Shown piece by piece: positions 51,400 through 61,992 of a stretch of DNA of 64,000 bases. Both the position numbers and the translations under genes were made by a program. Numbering within the stretch: the stretch's first letter is position 1; every line of letters begins with the position of its first letter. The stretch is taken from the NCBI GenBank assembly GCA_020025515.1, contig JAHHRZ010000003.1:62001-126000 (forward strand), written 5' to 3'. Below the pieces are notes generated by a model. It worked only from the letters and a program-made list of their open reading frames with translations. It was not told the DNA's origin and did no database searches. Source of the DNA: Oscillospiraceae bacterium (GTDB lineage: Bacteria > Bacillota > Clostridia > Oscillospirales > Oscillospiraceae).

Positions 51400-52599
51400 A
51401 TGAAGAAAATCATTGCACTGCTTCTTTCCTTTACTTTGATTGCCTGCCTGTTTGTAGGCTGTGGTGAAGGAAAAAAGAACACCGACGAAGGTACCAAGAA
51501 TACAACACAGGCCAGCGGGGAGACCAAGGGCAGCGAGAACACCGAGGGAAGCGGCAGCACGCAGGCAACAGATCTGAATGTTGGCGTATTCTATTACAGC
51601 TACTCTGATGTGTACATCTCCAGCGTTCGTTCCGCTCTGGATGCAGAGCTGGAAAGCGCCGGCGTTACCTACCGTGACTTTGACGGCAACAATGTCCAGG
51701 CCACCCAGAACGAGCAGATTCAGACTGCTGTCACAGACGGCTACAATCTGCTGATTGTCAACATGGTTACTTCCAACTCTTCCGATACCGCAAAGGCCAT
51801 TATGGAGATTGCCGGCGATGTGCCTGTGATCTTCTTCAACCGTGCCATTGAAGATGAAGACGCAGCCGGTACCGTTTTGGGTGCCTATAAGAACATCTGC
51901 TTTATCGGCACCGACGCTCCTGAGGCAGGTCACCTCCAGGGCAAGCTGGTCGGCGAGTATGTTCTGGAGAACTATGATGCCATCGACCTCAATGGCGACG
52001 GTGTGATCTCCTACGCCATGTTCAAGGGCGATGAGTCCAATCCCGAGGCCATCTACCGTACCCAGTATGGTGTTGAGGATGCAAACGCAATCCTGACTGC
52101 TGCCGGTAAGCCCGCTATGCAGTACTTCGATTCCAAGAATACCACCGGCTATCAGGTGGATATGGCCGGTGCATGGTCCGCAAGTGCCGCCATGGAATAC
52201 ATGAACACCAACCTGGCACAGTACAACGAGACCAACAAGAACATGATCGAGCTCATCATCTGCAACAACGACAACATGGCAGAAGGCTGCATCTCCGCTC
52301 TGAATGTGGCTGGCTATAACAACGGCGAAGGCACCAAGACCATCCCTGTGTTCGGCGTTGACGCAACCGATTCCGCTCAGGCTCTGATTGCAGAGGGCAA
52401 GATGACCGGCACTGTCAAGCAGGATGCAAAGGGCATGGCTTCCGCCATTGCCGCTACCGCCCTGGCGCTTGGGGAAGGCAAGGCAATGCCCGAGGCGATT
52501 GCTGCCGCTGCTGAGAAGGGTGACATCTACTCCGTGGCAGAAGAACTGAACAACAAGCTGTATGTTGCTTACGCTCCTTATACCGGGGAAGCTGAATAA
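51400..52599 (+). CDS. mglB: Galactose/methyl-galactoside ABC transporter, binding lipoprotein
   Basis: Lipoprotein of 399 residues; lipobox LFVGC near residue 17 and a Ser/Thr/Gly-rich linker to about residue 55. The binding domain resembles Mgl[33 protein letters not shown], the Ca2+-loop [20 protein letters not shown] and [13 protein letters not shown]. It delivers galactose or glucose to MglAC. The upstream ATG at 51385 lies before the GGAGG site, so ATG 51400 is the start. A partial terminator follows, so more binding protein than transporter is made. Confidence 0.93.
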   Translation: MKKIIALLLSFTLIACLFVGCGEGKKNTDEGTKNTTQASGETKGSENTEGSGSTQATDLNVGVFYYSYSDVYISSVRSALDAELESAGVTYRDFDGNNVQATQNEQIQTAVTDGYNLLIVNMVTSNSSDTAKAIMEIAGDVPVIFFNRAIEDEDAAGTVLGAYKNICFIGTDAPEAGHLQGKLVGEYVLENYDAIDLNGDGVISYAMFKGDESNPEAIYRTQYGVEDANAILTAAGKPAMQYFDSKNTTGYQVDMAGAWSASAAMEYMNTNLAQYNETNKNMIELIICNNDNMAEGCISALNVAGYNNGEGTKTIPVFGVDATDSAQALIAEGKMTGTVKQDAKGMASAIAATALALGEGKAMPEAIAAAAEKGDIYSVAEELNNKLYVAYAPYTGEAE

Positions 52600-52628
52600 T
52601 TGATACCCCACACCGAGGCCTAAGCACT

Positions 52629-52663
52629 GGGAAGCTGTCGTTTTGGCGGCAGCTTCCCTTTTT
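52629..52663 (+). terminator. Partial terminator between mglB and mglA
   Basis: GGGAAGCTG pairs with CAGCTTCCC, followed by five Ts. It would reduce transcription of mglAC relative to mglB. Confidence 0.75.
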
Positions 52664-52694
52664 CAGGAAGTTTAAGGAAGGAGGATGGAACGAT

Positions 52695-54191
52695 ATGTCA
52701 CAGGAAGTTCTGCTGCAAATGACAGGCATCACCAAGACATTTCCCGGCGTGAAGGCTCTGGATGATGTTTCCTTTACGCTGAAGCGTGGTACCGTCCATG
52801 CACTCATGGGTGAAAACGGAGCAGGTAAGTCTACCTTGATGAAATGTCTGTTCGGTATGTACAATATGGACAGTGGCACCATTGTCCTGGAAGACCAGAA
52901 AATTCACTTTAAAAACAGCAAAGAGGCTCTGGACCATGGCGTGGCCATGGTGCATCAGGAGCTGAATCAGGCGCTGAAGCGTTCTGTAATGGATAATATC
53001 TGGCTGGGCCGCTATCCCAAGTCCGGCCTGATGATCGATGAAAAAAAGATGTATCGGGATACAAAACAGGTATTTGAAGAACTGGGATTGGACATTGACC
53101 CCCATCGTATCATGAGCACCATGCCGGTGTCTCAGAGACAGATGGTGGAAATTGCAAAGGCAGTTTCTTATAATTCGAAAGTGATTGTGTTCGATGAGCC
53201 TACTTCGTCATTGACGGAGGAGGAAGTAGAGCACTTGTTTAAAATTATTGATATGCTCCGGGACCGGGGTGTGGGCATCATTTATATCTCCCACAAGATG
53301 GCGGAAATCAAGCGGATCTCTGACGAAATCACCATTATGCGTGACGGTCAGTGGATTGCAACAGAGCCTACGGAGAAACTCTCCATGGCAGACATCATTC
53401 GCCTGATGGTAGGCCGTGAGCTTACCAACCAGTTTCCTCCCAAGACCAATAAGCCCGGAGATGTCTACCTGGAGGTGGAACATCTGACCGGCCAATATAA
53501 CAACCTGCGTGATGTTTCCTTCCAGGCCCGCAGAGGAGAGATCCTGGGTCTGGCAGGTCTGGACGGCAGCGGCAGAACAGAGACGCTGGAATCCATTTTC
53601 GGAATCATGACCCGGAAGGAAGGAACCGTGAAGCTGGGCGGAAGGGTCTGCAAAAACCGCAACTCCCGGGAATCCATCAAAAACGGTTTTGCCCTTTTAA
53701 CGGAAGAACGTCGTTCCACGGGCATCTACTCCATTCTGAGTATCCGGGAGAATACGGTAATTTCCAGTCTGAAAAAGCATCTTCGCTGCGGCGTCTGGCT
53801 GAGTGAGAGTTCCATGAAGAAGGACACACAGTGGTCCATCGACGCCATGCACACCAAGACCCCCACCCAGGAGACCAAGATCCGCAGTCTCTCAGGCGGC
53901 AACCAGCAAAAAGTGATTCTGGGCAGGTGGCTTCTGACGGATCCCGAGGTTCTGCTTCTGGACGAGCCTACCCGCGGCATTGACGTAGGCGCGAAGTATG
54001 AGATATACCAGCTCATTCTGGATCTGGCAAACAGTGGAAAGACCGTTATAATGGTTTCTTCCGAAATGCCGGAGCTTCTGGGCATCTGCGACCGGATTGT
54101 GGTAATGTCCGGCGGCCGTGTGGCCGGTGAAGTGGATGTACAAAATACCAGTCAGGAAGAGATCATGCGCCTGGCTGCAAAATATGTATAA
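52695..54191 (+). CDS. mglA: Galactose/methyl-galactoside ABC transporter, ATPase
   Basis: Double ATPase of 498 residues. The first half has Walker [11 protein letters not shown]-loop MVHQEL, signature [12 protein letters not shown], Walker [13 protein letters not shown] and ISHKM. The second half has a degenerate Walker A (GLDGSGRTE) but a full signature [15 protein letters not shown] and [14 protein letters not shown]. This asymmetry is normal for MglA/RbsA. AAGGAAGGAGG precedes the start. Confidence 0.94.
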   Translation: MSQEVLLQMTGITKTFPGVKALDDVSFTLKRGTVHALMGENGAGKSTLMKCLFGMYNMDSGTIVLEDQKIHFKNSKEALDHGVAMVHQELNQALKRSVMDNIWLGRYPKSGLMIDEKKMYRDTKQVFEELGLDIDPHRIMSTMPVSQRQMVEIAKAVSYNSKVIVFDEPTSSLTEEEVEHLFKIIDMLRDRGVGIIYISHKMAEIKRISDEITIMRDGQWIATEPTEKLSMADIIRLMVGRELTNQFPPKTNKPGDVYLEVEHLTGQYNNLRDVSFQARRGEILGLAGLDGSGRTETLESIFGIMTRKEGTVKLGGRVCKNRNSRESIKNGFALLTEERRSTGIYSILSIRENTVISSLKKHLRCGVWLSESSMKKDTQWSIDAMHTKTPTQETKIRSLSGGNQQKVILGRWLLTDPEVLLLDEPTRGIDVGAKYEIYQLILDLANSGKTVIMVSSEMPELLGICDRIVVMSGGRVAGEVDVQNTSQEEIMRLAAKYV

Positions 54192-54205
54192 GGAGGGTCT
54201 TTCCC

Positions 54206-55291
54206 ATGGTCAGCCCCATTCAAAAATTGAGAACCACCAGTGACAGCTATAAGCAGATGGATCAGAAGGATAAGCGCCGCTTCTGGGTGGATGGTCTTTT
54301 GAACAATGCCCTGTATATCCTCATGCTCATCTTTATTGTCTACACGGCCATTGCCAACGAGAATTTTCTGAAAGCCGGCTCCATTGCCAATATCATTTCT
54401 CTGGCTGCCGCCTCCTTGCCCTTTGCTTTGGGCGTTGCGGGCTGTATTGTTTTGACAGGTACGGACCTGTCCGGCGGACGAGTGGTGGGCCTCAGCGCCG
54501 CTATTTCCGCAGCCTTTTTGCAGAACTTCGCTTATCAAAAACGACTGTTCAACTTCCTGCCGGAGCTGCCGATCTGGGCATACATCATCATTGCCATTGT
54601 CTCCGTGATGGCGGTGGGCGCCATCATCGGTGCGGTCAACGGCTTCTTCGTGGCAAAGTACAAGCTCCATCCCTTTATCGTCACTCTGGCCACCCAGCTG
54701 ATTACTTACGGTCTGATTCTTCTGTTTTTCATGCTGAACAACAACAATGGTCAGCCCCTTTCCCAGCTGGACAAAGGCTATACCCAGTTTGTCAACGGCA
54801 CCATGTTTAGGATTGGTGACGCGTCCATTCCCTGGTATGTGCTGTACGCCGTGCTGATGGTGATTGGTATGTGGTTCCTGTGGAACAAGACCACCTTTGG
54901 CAAAAACATGTTTGCGGTTGGCTCCAACGCAGAAGCCGCCAATGTTTCCGGTGTCAATGTGTTTAAGACCACCGTGCTGGTACATACGCTGGCCGGTGTT
55001 ATGTACGGTCTCACCGGCTTCATTGAAGGTGCCAGAATCAGCTCCATCACCGCTGCCACCGGCGCCAATGCCGAATGTGATGCCATTGCAGCCTGCGTCA
55101 TCGGCGGTGTCTCCTTCGTAGGCGGCACCGGTAAGATCAGCGGCATTGTCCTGGGCGTATTTATCCTGCGTATCATCTTCGTTGCCCTCAACATGCTGGG
55201 CATTGATGCCAATACGCAGTATATCATCAAGGGCCTTATTATCCTGGTGGCCTGCGCTCTGGATATGAGAAAGTATCTGGTGAAAAAGTAA
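54206..55291 (+). CDS. mglC: Galactose/methyl-galactoside ABC transporter, permease
   Basis: Permease of 361 residues with about nine helices and the BPD_transp_2 pattern (AGCIVLTGTDLSGGRVVGLSA, GAVNGFFVAKYKLHPFIVTLATQ, GTGKISGIVLGVFILRIIFVALNMLGI). It forms the membrane channel for MglA and MglB. The longer insert between helices, with LLFFMLNNNNGQPLSQLDKG, matches the galactose subgroup. It ends the operon before a strong terminator. Confidence 0.93.
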   Translation: MVSPIQKLRTTSDSYKQMDQKDKRRFWVDGLLNNALYILMLIFIVYTAIANENFLKAGSIANIISLAAASLPFALGVAGCIVLTGTDLSGGRVVGLSAAISAAFLQNFAYQKRLFNFLPELPIWAYIIIAIVSVMAVGAIIGAVNGFFVAKYKLHPFIVTLATQLITYGLILLFFMLNNNNGQPLSQLDKGYTQFVNGTMFRIGDASIPWYVLYAVLMVIGMWFLWNKTTFGKNMFAVGSNAEAANVSGVNVFKTTVLVHTLAGVMYGLTGFIEGARISSITAATGANAECDAIAACVIGGVSFVGGTGKISGIVLGVFILRIIFVALNMLGIDANTQYIIKGLIILVACALDMRKYLVKK

Positions 55292-55314
55292 GACATTCCT
55301 TTCGTGTCTGTATG

Positions 55315-55352
55315 ATCCCGGTTCCCGGCTTGTCTGGGAACCGGGATTTTTT
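55315..55352 (+). terminator. Terminator of the mgl operon
   Basis: ATCCCGGTTCCC pairs with GGGAACCGGGAT, followed by six Ts. Confidence 0.92.
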
Positions 55353-55489
55353 ACGGCGCAAAAGCAAGTGCCTTATAAAGGTTCTATAATAAATGACATT
55401 TTTAAAACCTGTTTGAATGGCACATTGACGATTGGATATACTGGAATGGGAAAATATCTGATTTTTTTCTTGTTTTTTTCTGAAATCCG

Positions 55490-55518
55490 TTGCAATTCCC
55501 GGGAGAATGTGATATATT
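55490..55518 (+). promoter_or_regulatory. Promoter of typA
   Basis: TTGCAA and TATATT separated by 17 bases, 48 bases before the start codon. Confidence 0.6.
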
Positions 55519-55565
55519 TCTTAGCTGGGACAACGGTTTTTATTTTAGGAAGGAGCGACCAAAGT

Positions 55566-57392
55566 ATGGCGCAGCAGGAGAATATTCGTAATATTGCAAT
55601 TATCGCCCACGTTGACCATGGTAAAACCACCATGGTGGACCAGCTTTTGAAGCAGGGTGGCATTTATCGTGAAAATCAGGCCACCGTGGAGCGTGTGATG
55701 GACTCCGGAGATCTGGAGCGGGAGCGTGGCATCACCATCCTGGCGAAGAACACCGCAGTCAATTATAAAGGAACAAAAATCAACATCGTAGATACCCCGG
55801 GCCACGCCGACTTCGGCGGCGAGGTGGAGCGTATTCTGAAGATGGTCAACGGCGTTCTGCTTCTGGTAGATGCAGCCGAAGGCCCCATGCCCCAGACCCG
55901 GTTCGTTTTGCAGAAGGCCCTGGAGCTGGGTCACAAGGTCATTGTGGTGGTCAATAAGGTGGACCGCCCCGATGCCAGAGTCCATGAGGTGATGGACGAG
56001 GTCCTGGAGCTCCTTCTGGATCTGGATGCCACCGAAGAGCAGTTTGACTCTCCCACCGTGTTCTGCTCTGCCCGCCAGGGCATTGCTTCCTATGGCCCTG
56101 ATGAACTGGGTACCGACATGGTGCCTCTGTTCGAGACCATTGTGAACTATATTCCCGCCCCCAGCGGGGACAAGAACGGCCCTGCCCAGATTCTGGTGTC
56201 CTCTATCGATTATAACGAGTATGTGGGCAGAATCGGCATCGGCCGTGTAGAACGGGGAACCGTAAGAGTAAACCAGGAAGTGGTGATCTGCGATTACCAC
56301 GACCCGGATATGAAGCAGAAGGGCAAAATTGTGGCCCTGTATGAGTTTGACGGCCTGGGCAAGGCTCCCATTCAGGAGGCCTCTGCCGGCGAGATCGTGG
56401 CATTTTCCGGCATGGCGGATATCACCATCGGCCACACCCTGTGTGCGCCCGACTGCGTAGAGCCGCTGCCCTTTGTAAAGATCTCTGATCCCACCATTGA
56501 GATGACCTTTGCGGTCAACGACAGCCCCTTTGCAGGCAGAGAAGGTAAGTTCGTTACCTCCAGAAACCTCCGGGACCGCCTGACCAAGGAGCTTCTCAAG
56601 GATGTCTCCCTCCGGGTCAGCGAGGAAGGAACGGATTCGTTCAATGTGGCAGGCCGTGGTGAGATGCACCTGAGCATCCTCATGGAGACCATGCGCCGGG
56701 AAGGCTACGAGTTCTCCGTCTCTACCCCCAGAGTCCTCACCAAGGAGATCGACGGCAAGCTCTGCGAGCCTGTTGAGCGGCTGGTTTGTGATGTGCCCGA
56801 CGGAACCATGGGCGCCGTGATCGAGAAGATCGGCCAGAGAAAGGGCGACCTCATTTCCATGAACCCTGTGGGCAACCGCTATCGTCTGGAATTCCTGGTG
56901 CCTGCCCGGGGCCTGTTTGGCTACCGCAATGAGTTCCTGACAGATACCCGTGGTGAAGGCATTATGTCTTCCGTACTGGACAGCTACGCACCGATGAAGG
57001 GGGAAATCAGCCGCCGCCTTACCGGCTCTCTCATTGCCTTTGAGACCGGCGAAGCCAGCTCCTATGGATTGTTTAATGCTCAGGAGAGAGGCCAGCTGTT
57101 TGTAGGTGCCGGTACCGATGTCTATGCCGGTATGGTAGTGGGTATTTGCAGCCGGAATGAAGACATGACGGTGAATATCTGCAAGAAAAAGCAGCTGACC
57201 AATATGCGTGCAGCTGGTTCTGACGAAGCATTGCGCCTCACCACCCCCAGAATCTTCTCTCTGGAGCAGTGCCTGGAGTTCCTGGCCGACGACGAGCTGC
57301 TGGAGTGCACCCCCAAGAGCCTGCGTATCCGCAAGCGCACCTTGGATCATGCCACTCGTATGCGTGAAGTGATGAAGAAGAGAGAAAAGTAA
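55566..57392 (+). CDS. typA: Ribosome-associated GTPase TypA/BipA
   Basis: Translational GTPase of 608 residues. G1 [10 protein letters not shown]2 region [14 protein letters not shown]3 [13 protein letters not shown]4 NKVD and G5 SARQG are present. EF-G-like domains II, III and V follow, with the TypA-specific C-terminal domain ([51 protein letters not shown]). It acts on the 70S ribosome under stress or at low temperature. ATG 55566 follows AAGGAGCG. The in-frame extension to 55368 passes through the promoter. Confidence 0.96.
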   Translation: MAQQENIRNIAIIAHVDHGKTTMVDQLLKQGGIYRENQATVERVMDSGDLERERGITILAKNTAVNYKGTKINIVDTPGHADFGGEVERILKMVNGVLLLVDAAEGPMPQTRFVLQKALELGHKVIVVVNKVDRPDARVHEVMDEVLELLLDLDATEEQFDSPTVFCSARQGIASYGPDELGTDMVPLFETIVNYIPAPSGDKNGPAQILVSSIDYNEYVGRIGIGRVERGTVRVNQEVVICDYHDPDMKQKGKIVALYEFDGLGKAPIQEASAGEIVAFSGMADITIGHTLCAPDCVEPLPFVKISDPTIEMTFAVNDSPFAGREGKFVTSRNLRDRLTKELLKDVSLRVSEEGTDSFNVAGRGEMHLSILMETMRREGYEFSVSTPRVLTKEIDGKLCEPVERLVCDVPDGTMGAVIEKIGQRKGDLISMNPVGNRYRLEFLVPARGLFGYRNEFLTDTRGEGIMSSVLDSYAPMKGEISRRLTGSLIAFETGEASSYGLFNAQERGQLFVGAGTDVYAGMVVGICSRNEDMTVNICKKKQLTNMRAAGSDEALRLTTPRIFSLEQCLEFLADDELLECTPKSLRIRKRTLDHATRMREVMKKREK

Positions 57393-57397
57393 ATAAC

Positions 57398-57428
57398 ATA
57401 CGCCCTGCCACAATCGGCAGGGCGTATG
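57398..57428 (+). terminator. Hairpin after typA
   Basis: CATACGCCCTGCC pairs perfectly with GGCAGGGCGTATG. The T-run is missing, so termination may rely on the next hairpin. Confidence 0.6.
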
Positions 57429-57533
57429 ATTGATCCGGTGGCTTTGTGGGAACACAGAAGCAGAATCTGGAGATTACCATTGGCCCTGAGAGAGGGCCCG
57501 TATTTTAAGACATAGATATTCGCAAAAATTGCG

Positions 57534-57579
57534 AAACGCCGCCAAAATCTGGAGATGTTCCGATTTTGGCGGCGTTTTT
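57534..57579. terminator. Bidirectional terminator between typA and the AI-2E-family gene
   Basis: AACGCCGCCAAAATC pairs perfectly with GATTTTGGCGGCGTT; the plus strand continues with TTTT. It serves both convergent genes. Confidence 0.85.
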
Positions 57580-57628
57580 ATAAGGCTGTCCGCTGGAAAA
57601 TCCAATCTTGCGACAGGTCCAATCGCTT

Positions 57629-58831
57629 TTATTCTTTGGACTGCAGGTCGGATTCCGGTTCGACAGTTTCGGCAACGGAAAAAACCTCGTCTGCCGTAAC
57701 TTCCAGACCACGGCTCTGGAGCCGACTGGACACATTGGTGCGCAGGAGACTGTATATTACGGAGGTCAGGGGAATGAAGAACAGCATTCCCATAATGCCA
57801 AAGAGTTTGCCGCCTACAAAAATGGATACCAAAATCCAAATGGGGGAAAGACCCACGGAGCTGCCCACTACTCTGGGATAGACCAACTGTTCCTCGACCT
57901 GCTGCAATACCAGGAAAGTAATGAGGAAGACCAGGGCCTGCATGGGACTTGCGGTTACAATCAGAAGCGCACCTACCGCGCCGCCCAGAAATGCGCCCAC
58001 ATAGGGGATCATGGCGGTAAAGGCGATGAATACGCTGATAACAGAAGCAAACGGCAGCTTCATAATACTCATGGTGACGAAGAACATACACCCCAGGATC
58101 AGGGATTCCAGGCACTGCCCGGAGAGGAAACTGGAAAAAGTCTTATTGGTGAGACTTGCCACCGCAACGATTCGGTCGGCGTGCCGCTTGTTCACATAGG
58201 CATAGAGCACCTTGCGAATCTGACGCTGGAGTTTGGTTTTGTTGGCCAGAATATAAATGGAAATGACGAAGCCGGAGATGGCCAGCATCAGGACCCCCAC
58301 CACAGAGGAAACCGCAGTCAGGGAGGTGTTGATGATCTGCTCGTAATTGTCCATCAGGGTCTGAATCAGCATACCCAGATCAATGCCCGATAACAAAGAT
58401 TTGATCTGGGCACTGTCTATGTTGTGATTTTCCAGAAAGGCATAGAACCGGGGAAGGGCATTTTCTACAGAGGTAATGATGGGCGGAATGGTTTCAATCA
58501 GCTGAGGGACCAGAATATAGAACACCATGAATATCAGAAAAAAGCTGCCTACATAGGTGATCAGAAGGCTGATTGTACTGTTAAATCGGGGGCGGATCTT
58601 TCTGTTGTGTTTCTCTTGGAACCGTGTCAGCCGCCGTTCCAGAGCCCGCATGGGAACGCTGAGAAAAAAGGCCAGAATACCGCCGATGATGAGGGGTTCC
58701 AATAGGTCCGTGAGAAACCAGAACACGGTGCTGATGACAGACAGATGGTTAATGAGCGTATAAGTGAGAATGCCAATCACAATCAGGGCCGCAGCCTGTT
58801 GAAATCGATTGTTGGGTTTGAAACGTTTCAT
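57629..58831 (-). CDS. AI-2E family transporter (YdbI/PerM/TqsA type)
   Basis: Integral membrane protein of 400 residues with seven to eight helices and the family blocks IGGILAFFLSVPMRALERRL, the long soluble stretch between helices (IPPIITSVENALPRFYAFLENH), and AMIPYVGAFLGGAVGALL followed by QQVEEQLVYPRVVGSSVGLSPIWILVSIFVGGKLFG. Members export AI-2 or act as Na+/H+ antiporters, and most have no known substrate. It is a single gene with GGGAGGAAA before the ATG. Confidence 0.9.
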   Translation of the reverse strand: MKRFKPNNRFQQAAALIVIGILTYTLINHLSVISTVFWFLTDLLEPLIIGGILAFFLSVPMRALERRLTRFQEKHNRKIRPRFNSTISLLITYVGSFFLIFMVFYILVPQLIETIPPIITSVENALPRFYAFLENHNIDSAQIKSLLSGIDLGMLIQTLMDNYEQIINTSLTAVSSVVGVLMLAISGFVISIYILANKTKLQRQIRKVLYAYVNKRHADRIVAVASLTNKTFSSFLSGQCLESLILGCMFFVTMSIMKLPFASVISVFIAFTAMIPYVGAFLGGAVGALLIVTASPMQALVFLITFLVLQQVEEQLVYPRVVGSSVGLSPIWILVSIFVGGKLFGIMGMLFFIPLTSVIYSLLRTNVSSRLQSRGLEVTADEVFSVAETVEPESDLQSKE

Positions 58832-59011
58832 AGAATTTTCCTCCCTCCCCCACGGGGATTTCTTTCTTCATTGTAACATACAATTCTTATTTCCGGGAGA
58901 AAAAAGTGGAAATTTTACAAATTCTTTATATAATACCTGTCCCCAAAAGAGACAGGACAAATGTTTTTCGTTTCTTGCTATGTGCCAAAATGAATTGATG
59001 ATGGAAAAGCG

Positions 59012-59040
59012 TTTACATCTAAGATAATTTGCGCTATAAT
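59012..59040 (+). promoter_or_regulatory. Promoter of the LCP operon
   Basis: TTTACA at 59012-59017 and TATAAT at 59035-59040, 17 bases apart, 38 bases before the start. Confidence 0.75.
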
Positions 59041-59078
59041 AACCGAAATCCAAATTAAAAAGTAAGGAGGAATGTGCC

Positions 59079-60335
59079 ATGACAGACAGACCGGGAAGAG
59101 ACGAACTGGAAGACCTGCTTCGGGAGGCGGATGCTTTGCTGGAAGAAAAGGATCAGGAGCCGGAACAGGAGGACTTCCGGATGGAAGAGCCTCCGGCGCA
59201 AACCTATTATGCAAATTTTAGCAACAATTATGGCCGGGATTTTCAAAAATCTCCTGCCGCTTCCCAGGCGGGAGGGATTCCGGCGTATAATCCGGACATT
59301 CAGGAGATTTCCCCCATGATGCAGTCCGCACAGGAACCCCGGCACGGGGGCAGCAGGGCGGCAGCTGAGGTCCAGGCCAGAACTTCCGGGAAAACCCGAA
59401 AAAATCGCCGCAAGAAGAAAAGACGGGGCCTTCGTATTCTGCTGTGGCTGCTGGTACTGCTCCTGGCAGTGATTATTGTACCGATCTTCCTGCTTACAAA
59501 GCAGCCTGTGACAGATCGGCCGGTGGGAGCCAGAAAGAACGGTGCATCTACCATTTTGCTCTGCGGTACAGATGAGGGCGGCTATCGCACCGATACCATG
59601 ATGGTTCTGTATGTAAATGCCAGGGAAAAAGCGGTGAATCTTGTGAGCCTGCCCAGAGATACGCTCACTGAGACCACCTCCGGAAGCTATGCCAAGCTGA
59701 ATTCTGCCTTCGGCCGCAACGGCGGCGCCGATGACCCGGAAGAGGGAATGTATGAGCTCATGGGCTATGTGGAGGATATCATCGGCTATCGGCCGGACGG
59801 ATACATGCTGATCGATCTGGATGGATTTGTTGAGATGGTGGACATTATGGGCGGCGTGGAATTTGATGTGCCTCAGGATATGTACTATGAAGATGCCTCT
59901 CAGGATCTGTATATCGATTTGAAAGCCGGACCTCAGAAGCTTGACGGCCTGCAGGCCATGTGTGTGGTGCGCTATCGTGAAGGCTACTACAATCAGGATC
60001 TTGGCCGGGTAGAGGTGCAAAGAGCGTTCCTTTCTGCCTGCATGGATCAATGGCTTTCGGTGGGGAACATCACCAAGCTGCCAAGCATGATTTCCTGCCT
60101 CAACAAGTACATTGTCACGGATCTTTCCAACAGAAATATGCTGTGGCTGGGAGTAAATGCATGGAAAGCCGGTCTTGGGAACATACAGGCCCAGACATTG
60201 CCGGGCTATGCGGATTACATAGAGGGCCAGTCCTACTATATCCTGTCCCCCGATGAGGTGGCCGACATGGTCAATGACTACTGTAATCCCTATAAACAAA
60301 AGATTCAGAGTGAAGATCTCGATATTGCACAGTAA
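59079..60335 (+). CDS. LytR-CpsA-Psr (LCP) cell-wall polymer ligase
   Basis: Membrane protein of 418 residues with an unusually long cytoplasmic N-terminus of about 115 residues (acidic, then the basic stretch KTRKNRRKKKRRG), one transmembrane helix (117-139), and the external LCP domain. Motifs are LLCGTDEGGYRTDTMMVLYVN, NLVSLPRDTL and VVRYREGYYNQDLGRVEVQRAFL. LCP enzymes attach teichoic acid or capsule polymers to peptidoglycan, which also anchor SLH proteins. Good AAGGAGG precedes the start. The deacylase gene follows 17 bases later. Confidence 0.92.
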   Translation: MTDRPGRDELEDLLREADALLEEKDQEPEQEDFRMEEPPAQTYYANFSNNYGRDFQKSPAASQAGGIPAYNPDIQEISPMMQSAQEPRHGGSRAAAEVQARTSGKTRKNRRKKKRRGLRILLWLLVLLLAVIIVPIFLLTKQPVTDRPVGARKNGASTILLCGTDEGGYRTDTMMVLYVNAREKAVNLVSLPRDTLTETTSGSYAKLNSAFGRNGGADDPEEGMYELMGYVEDIIGYRPDGYMLIDLDGFVEMVDIMGGVEFDVPQDMYYEDASQDLYIDLKAGPQKLDGLQAMCVVRYREGYYNQDLGRVEVQRAFLSACMDQWLSVGNITKLPSMISCLNKYIVTDLSNRNMLWLGVNAWKAGLGNIQAQTLPGYADYIEGQSYYILSPDEVADMVNDYCNPYKQKIQSEDLDIAQ

Positions 60336-60352
60336 GAGGGAGAAGATGAACC

Positions 60353-60922
60353 ATGGAAACCGCATTTTGGCTGGACCCTGTTCGCTGTACGGGCCGCCCC
60401 CGGGAAGAACGGGAACCGGTGGAGCAGGGGTGTTATGACTTTTTGGACGGTCTGGGGGTGCCCTATGACCGGGTGGATCACGATGCTGCCTTTCACATTG
60501 ACACCTGCCATGCTGTGGAAAAGGTGCTGGAGGCGCCCATTGCCAAGAATTTATTTCTGTGCAATCGGCAGAGAACCCAGCATTACCTCCTGCTGTTGGA
60601 GGGAGACAAGGTGTTTAAGACCAAGTATCTCTCTTCACAGCTGGGCTGCAGCCGGCTGAGCTTTGCTCCGGAGGAGGATCTGCGGGAGCTTTTAGGGGTG
60701 CAGCCAGGCTCTGCCAGCCTGCTGGGATTGCTCCGGGATCGGGAAAAACGGGTCAAGCTGGTGATCGACAAGCCTTTGCTTCGCCAGAACTGGCTGGGGC
60801 TGCATCCATGCAAAAATACCTCTACATTGCGTATCCCTACCCGAACAGTGCTGGAGCAGGTGATTCCGGCTCTGGGACATGAGCCTGTTTTTGTAGAGCT
60901 TCCCGTGGAGGAAGAAGGGTGA
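60353..60922 (+). CDS. Aminoacyl-tRNA deacylase, YbaK/ProX-like
   Basis: Trans-editing enzyme of 189 residues of the YbaK/ProRS-INS family, which hydrolyses mischarged tRNA (for ProX, Ala-tRNAPro). Visible blocks are YDRVDHDAAFHIDTCHAVEKVLEAPIAKNLFLCN, HYLLLLEGDKVFKTKYLSSQLG and the loop PGSASLLGLL, close to the GxxSP-type motif. The start follows AAGAGGGAGAAG. The stop overlaps the gluQRS start by four bases. Confidence 0.85.
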   Translation: METAFWLDPVRCTGRPREEREPVEQGCYDFLDGLGVPYDRVDHDAAFHIDTCHAVEKVLEAPIAKNLFLCNRQRTQHYLLLLEGDKVFKTKYLSSQLGCSRLSFAPEEDLRELLGVQPGSASLLGLLRDREKRVKLVIDKPLLRQNWLGLHPCKNTSTLRIPTRTVLEQVIPALGHEPVFVELPVEEEG

Positions 60923-61824
60923 AGGTGGTAGGGCGTTTTGCGCCGACCCCCAGCGGCAGGATGCATATGGGAAACCTGTTTGCGGCGCTGTTGGCATGGC
61001 TGTCCGTGCGCAGCCAGGGCGGAACCATGATCCTGCGCATGGAGGACCTGGATTCCCAAAGAACCAGCAGTCTCAACGCCGACCGCATCCGTCGGGATCT
61101 GGAGTGGCTGGGGCTGGACTGGGATGTGGAGACGACGCCTCAGAGCCTGCGTACAGAGCGGTATTTGGAGCAGCTTTCCGTTTTGGAAGAGAAGGGACTG
61201 CTGTACCCCTGCTTTTGTACCAGAAGCAGACTGCACAGCCTGACTGCCCCCCATGCCTCAGAAGGTGTTTTTGTCTATGACGGTCACTGTCTGGCATTGT
61301 CGGAAGAGGAAAAGAAGGCCATGGGACGGCCTCCCTCCTGGCGGGTTCAGGTGCCCTGTGAGGAGATTTCCTTTACGGATGGTGTTCAGGGCCTCTATGT
61401 GGAACATCTCAAAACCCAGTGCGGCGATTTTGTGGTAAGAAGAGCCGATGGAGCCTTTGTCTATCAGCTTGCGGTGGTAGTGGATGACGGAGACGCCGGT
61501 GTGACGGAGGTTGTCAGGGGCCGGGATCTGCTCAACAGCACCCCCAGACAGATGTATTTGCAGCGGCTTTTCGGATATGAGACACCGGCGTATTACCATG
61601 TACCTATGCTCATGAGCAGCGATGGTCGGCGGCTTTCCAAAAGGGACCGGGATATGGATTTGGAAGAACTGTCCGAGACGCTGTCTGCACAGGCCATTGT
61701 GGGGCGCCTTGCTCAGTGGGCGGGTCTCAATCCTGCCGGAGAGTCGGTGACTCCCCAGGAACTGGTCAAAAGCTTTTCCTGGAAACAGGTAGATAAAGAG
61801 GATGTTTACATCCGAGATGGTTGA
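60919..61824 (+). CDS. gluQRS: Glutamyl-Q tRNA(Asp) synthetase
   Basis: Class I synthetase-like enzyme of 301 residues without an anticodon-binding domain. It loads glutamate on queuosine in tRNA(Asp). HIGH-like motif GRMHMGNLFAALLAW, KMSKS-like RLSKRD, and the FAPTPSGRMHMGN start are seen. Cys pair CFC and later Tyr/His-Cys (YDGHC) form the zinc site of this family. GTG start overlaps the deacylase gene (GTGA). Its presence implies queuosine-modified tRNA in this organism. Confidence 0.88.
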   Translation: MKVVGRFAPTPSGRMHMGNLFAALLAWLSVRSQGGTMILRMEDLDSQRTSSLNADRIRRDLEWLGLDWDVETTPQSLRTERYLEQLSVLEEKGLLYPCFCTRSRLHSLTAPHASEGVFVYDGHCLALSEEEKKAMGRPPSWRVQVPCEEISFTDGVQGLYVEHLKTQCGDFVVRRADGAFVYQLAVVVDDGDAGVTEVVRGRDLLNSTPRQMYLQRLFGYETPAYYHVPMLMSSDGRRLSKRDRDMDLEELSETLSAQAIVGRLAQWAGLNPAGESVTPQELVKSFSWKQVDKEDVYIRDG

Positions 61825-61887
61825 TGCGAAATCTGGGCAGAAACCATAAGAAAGCCTTAAAAACAGCAGCTTTTAGAGGTGAGTTTT

Positions 61888-61917
61888 TGCAGGGGAGGGA
61901 GGGTTCCCTCCCCTGCA
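61888..61917 (+). terminator. Hairpin after gluQRS
   Basis: TGCAGGGGAGGGA pairs with TCCCTCCCCTGCA. No clear T-run on the plus strand, so it may be a weak terminator. Confidence 0.55.
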
Positions 61918-61992
61918 TGGCGTTTCTTGGAAAAGCGGAGGCGGATTTGAATTTGAACTGAATCCATAAAAAATAGAAAGAAGGACGAGTGT

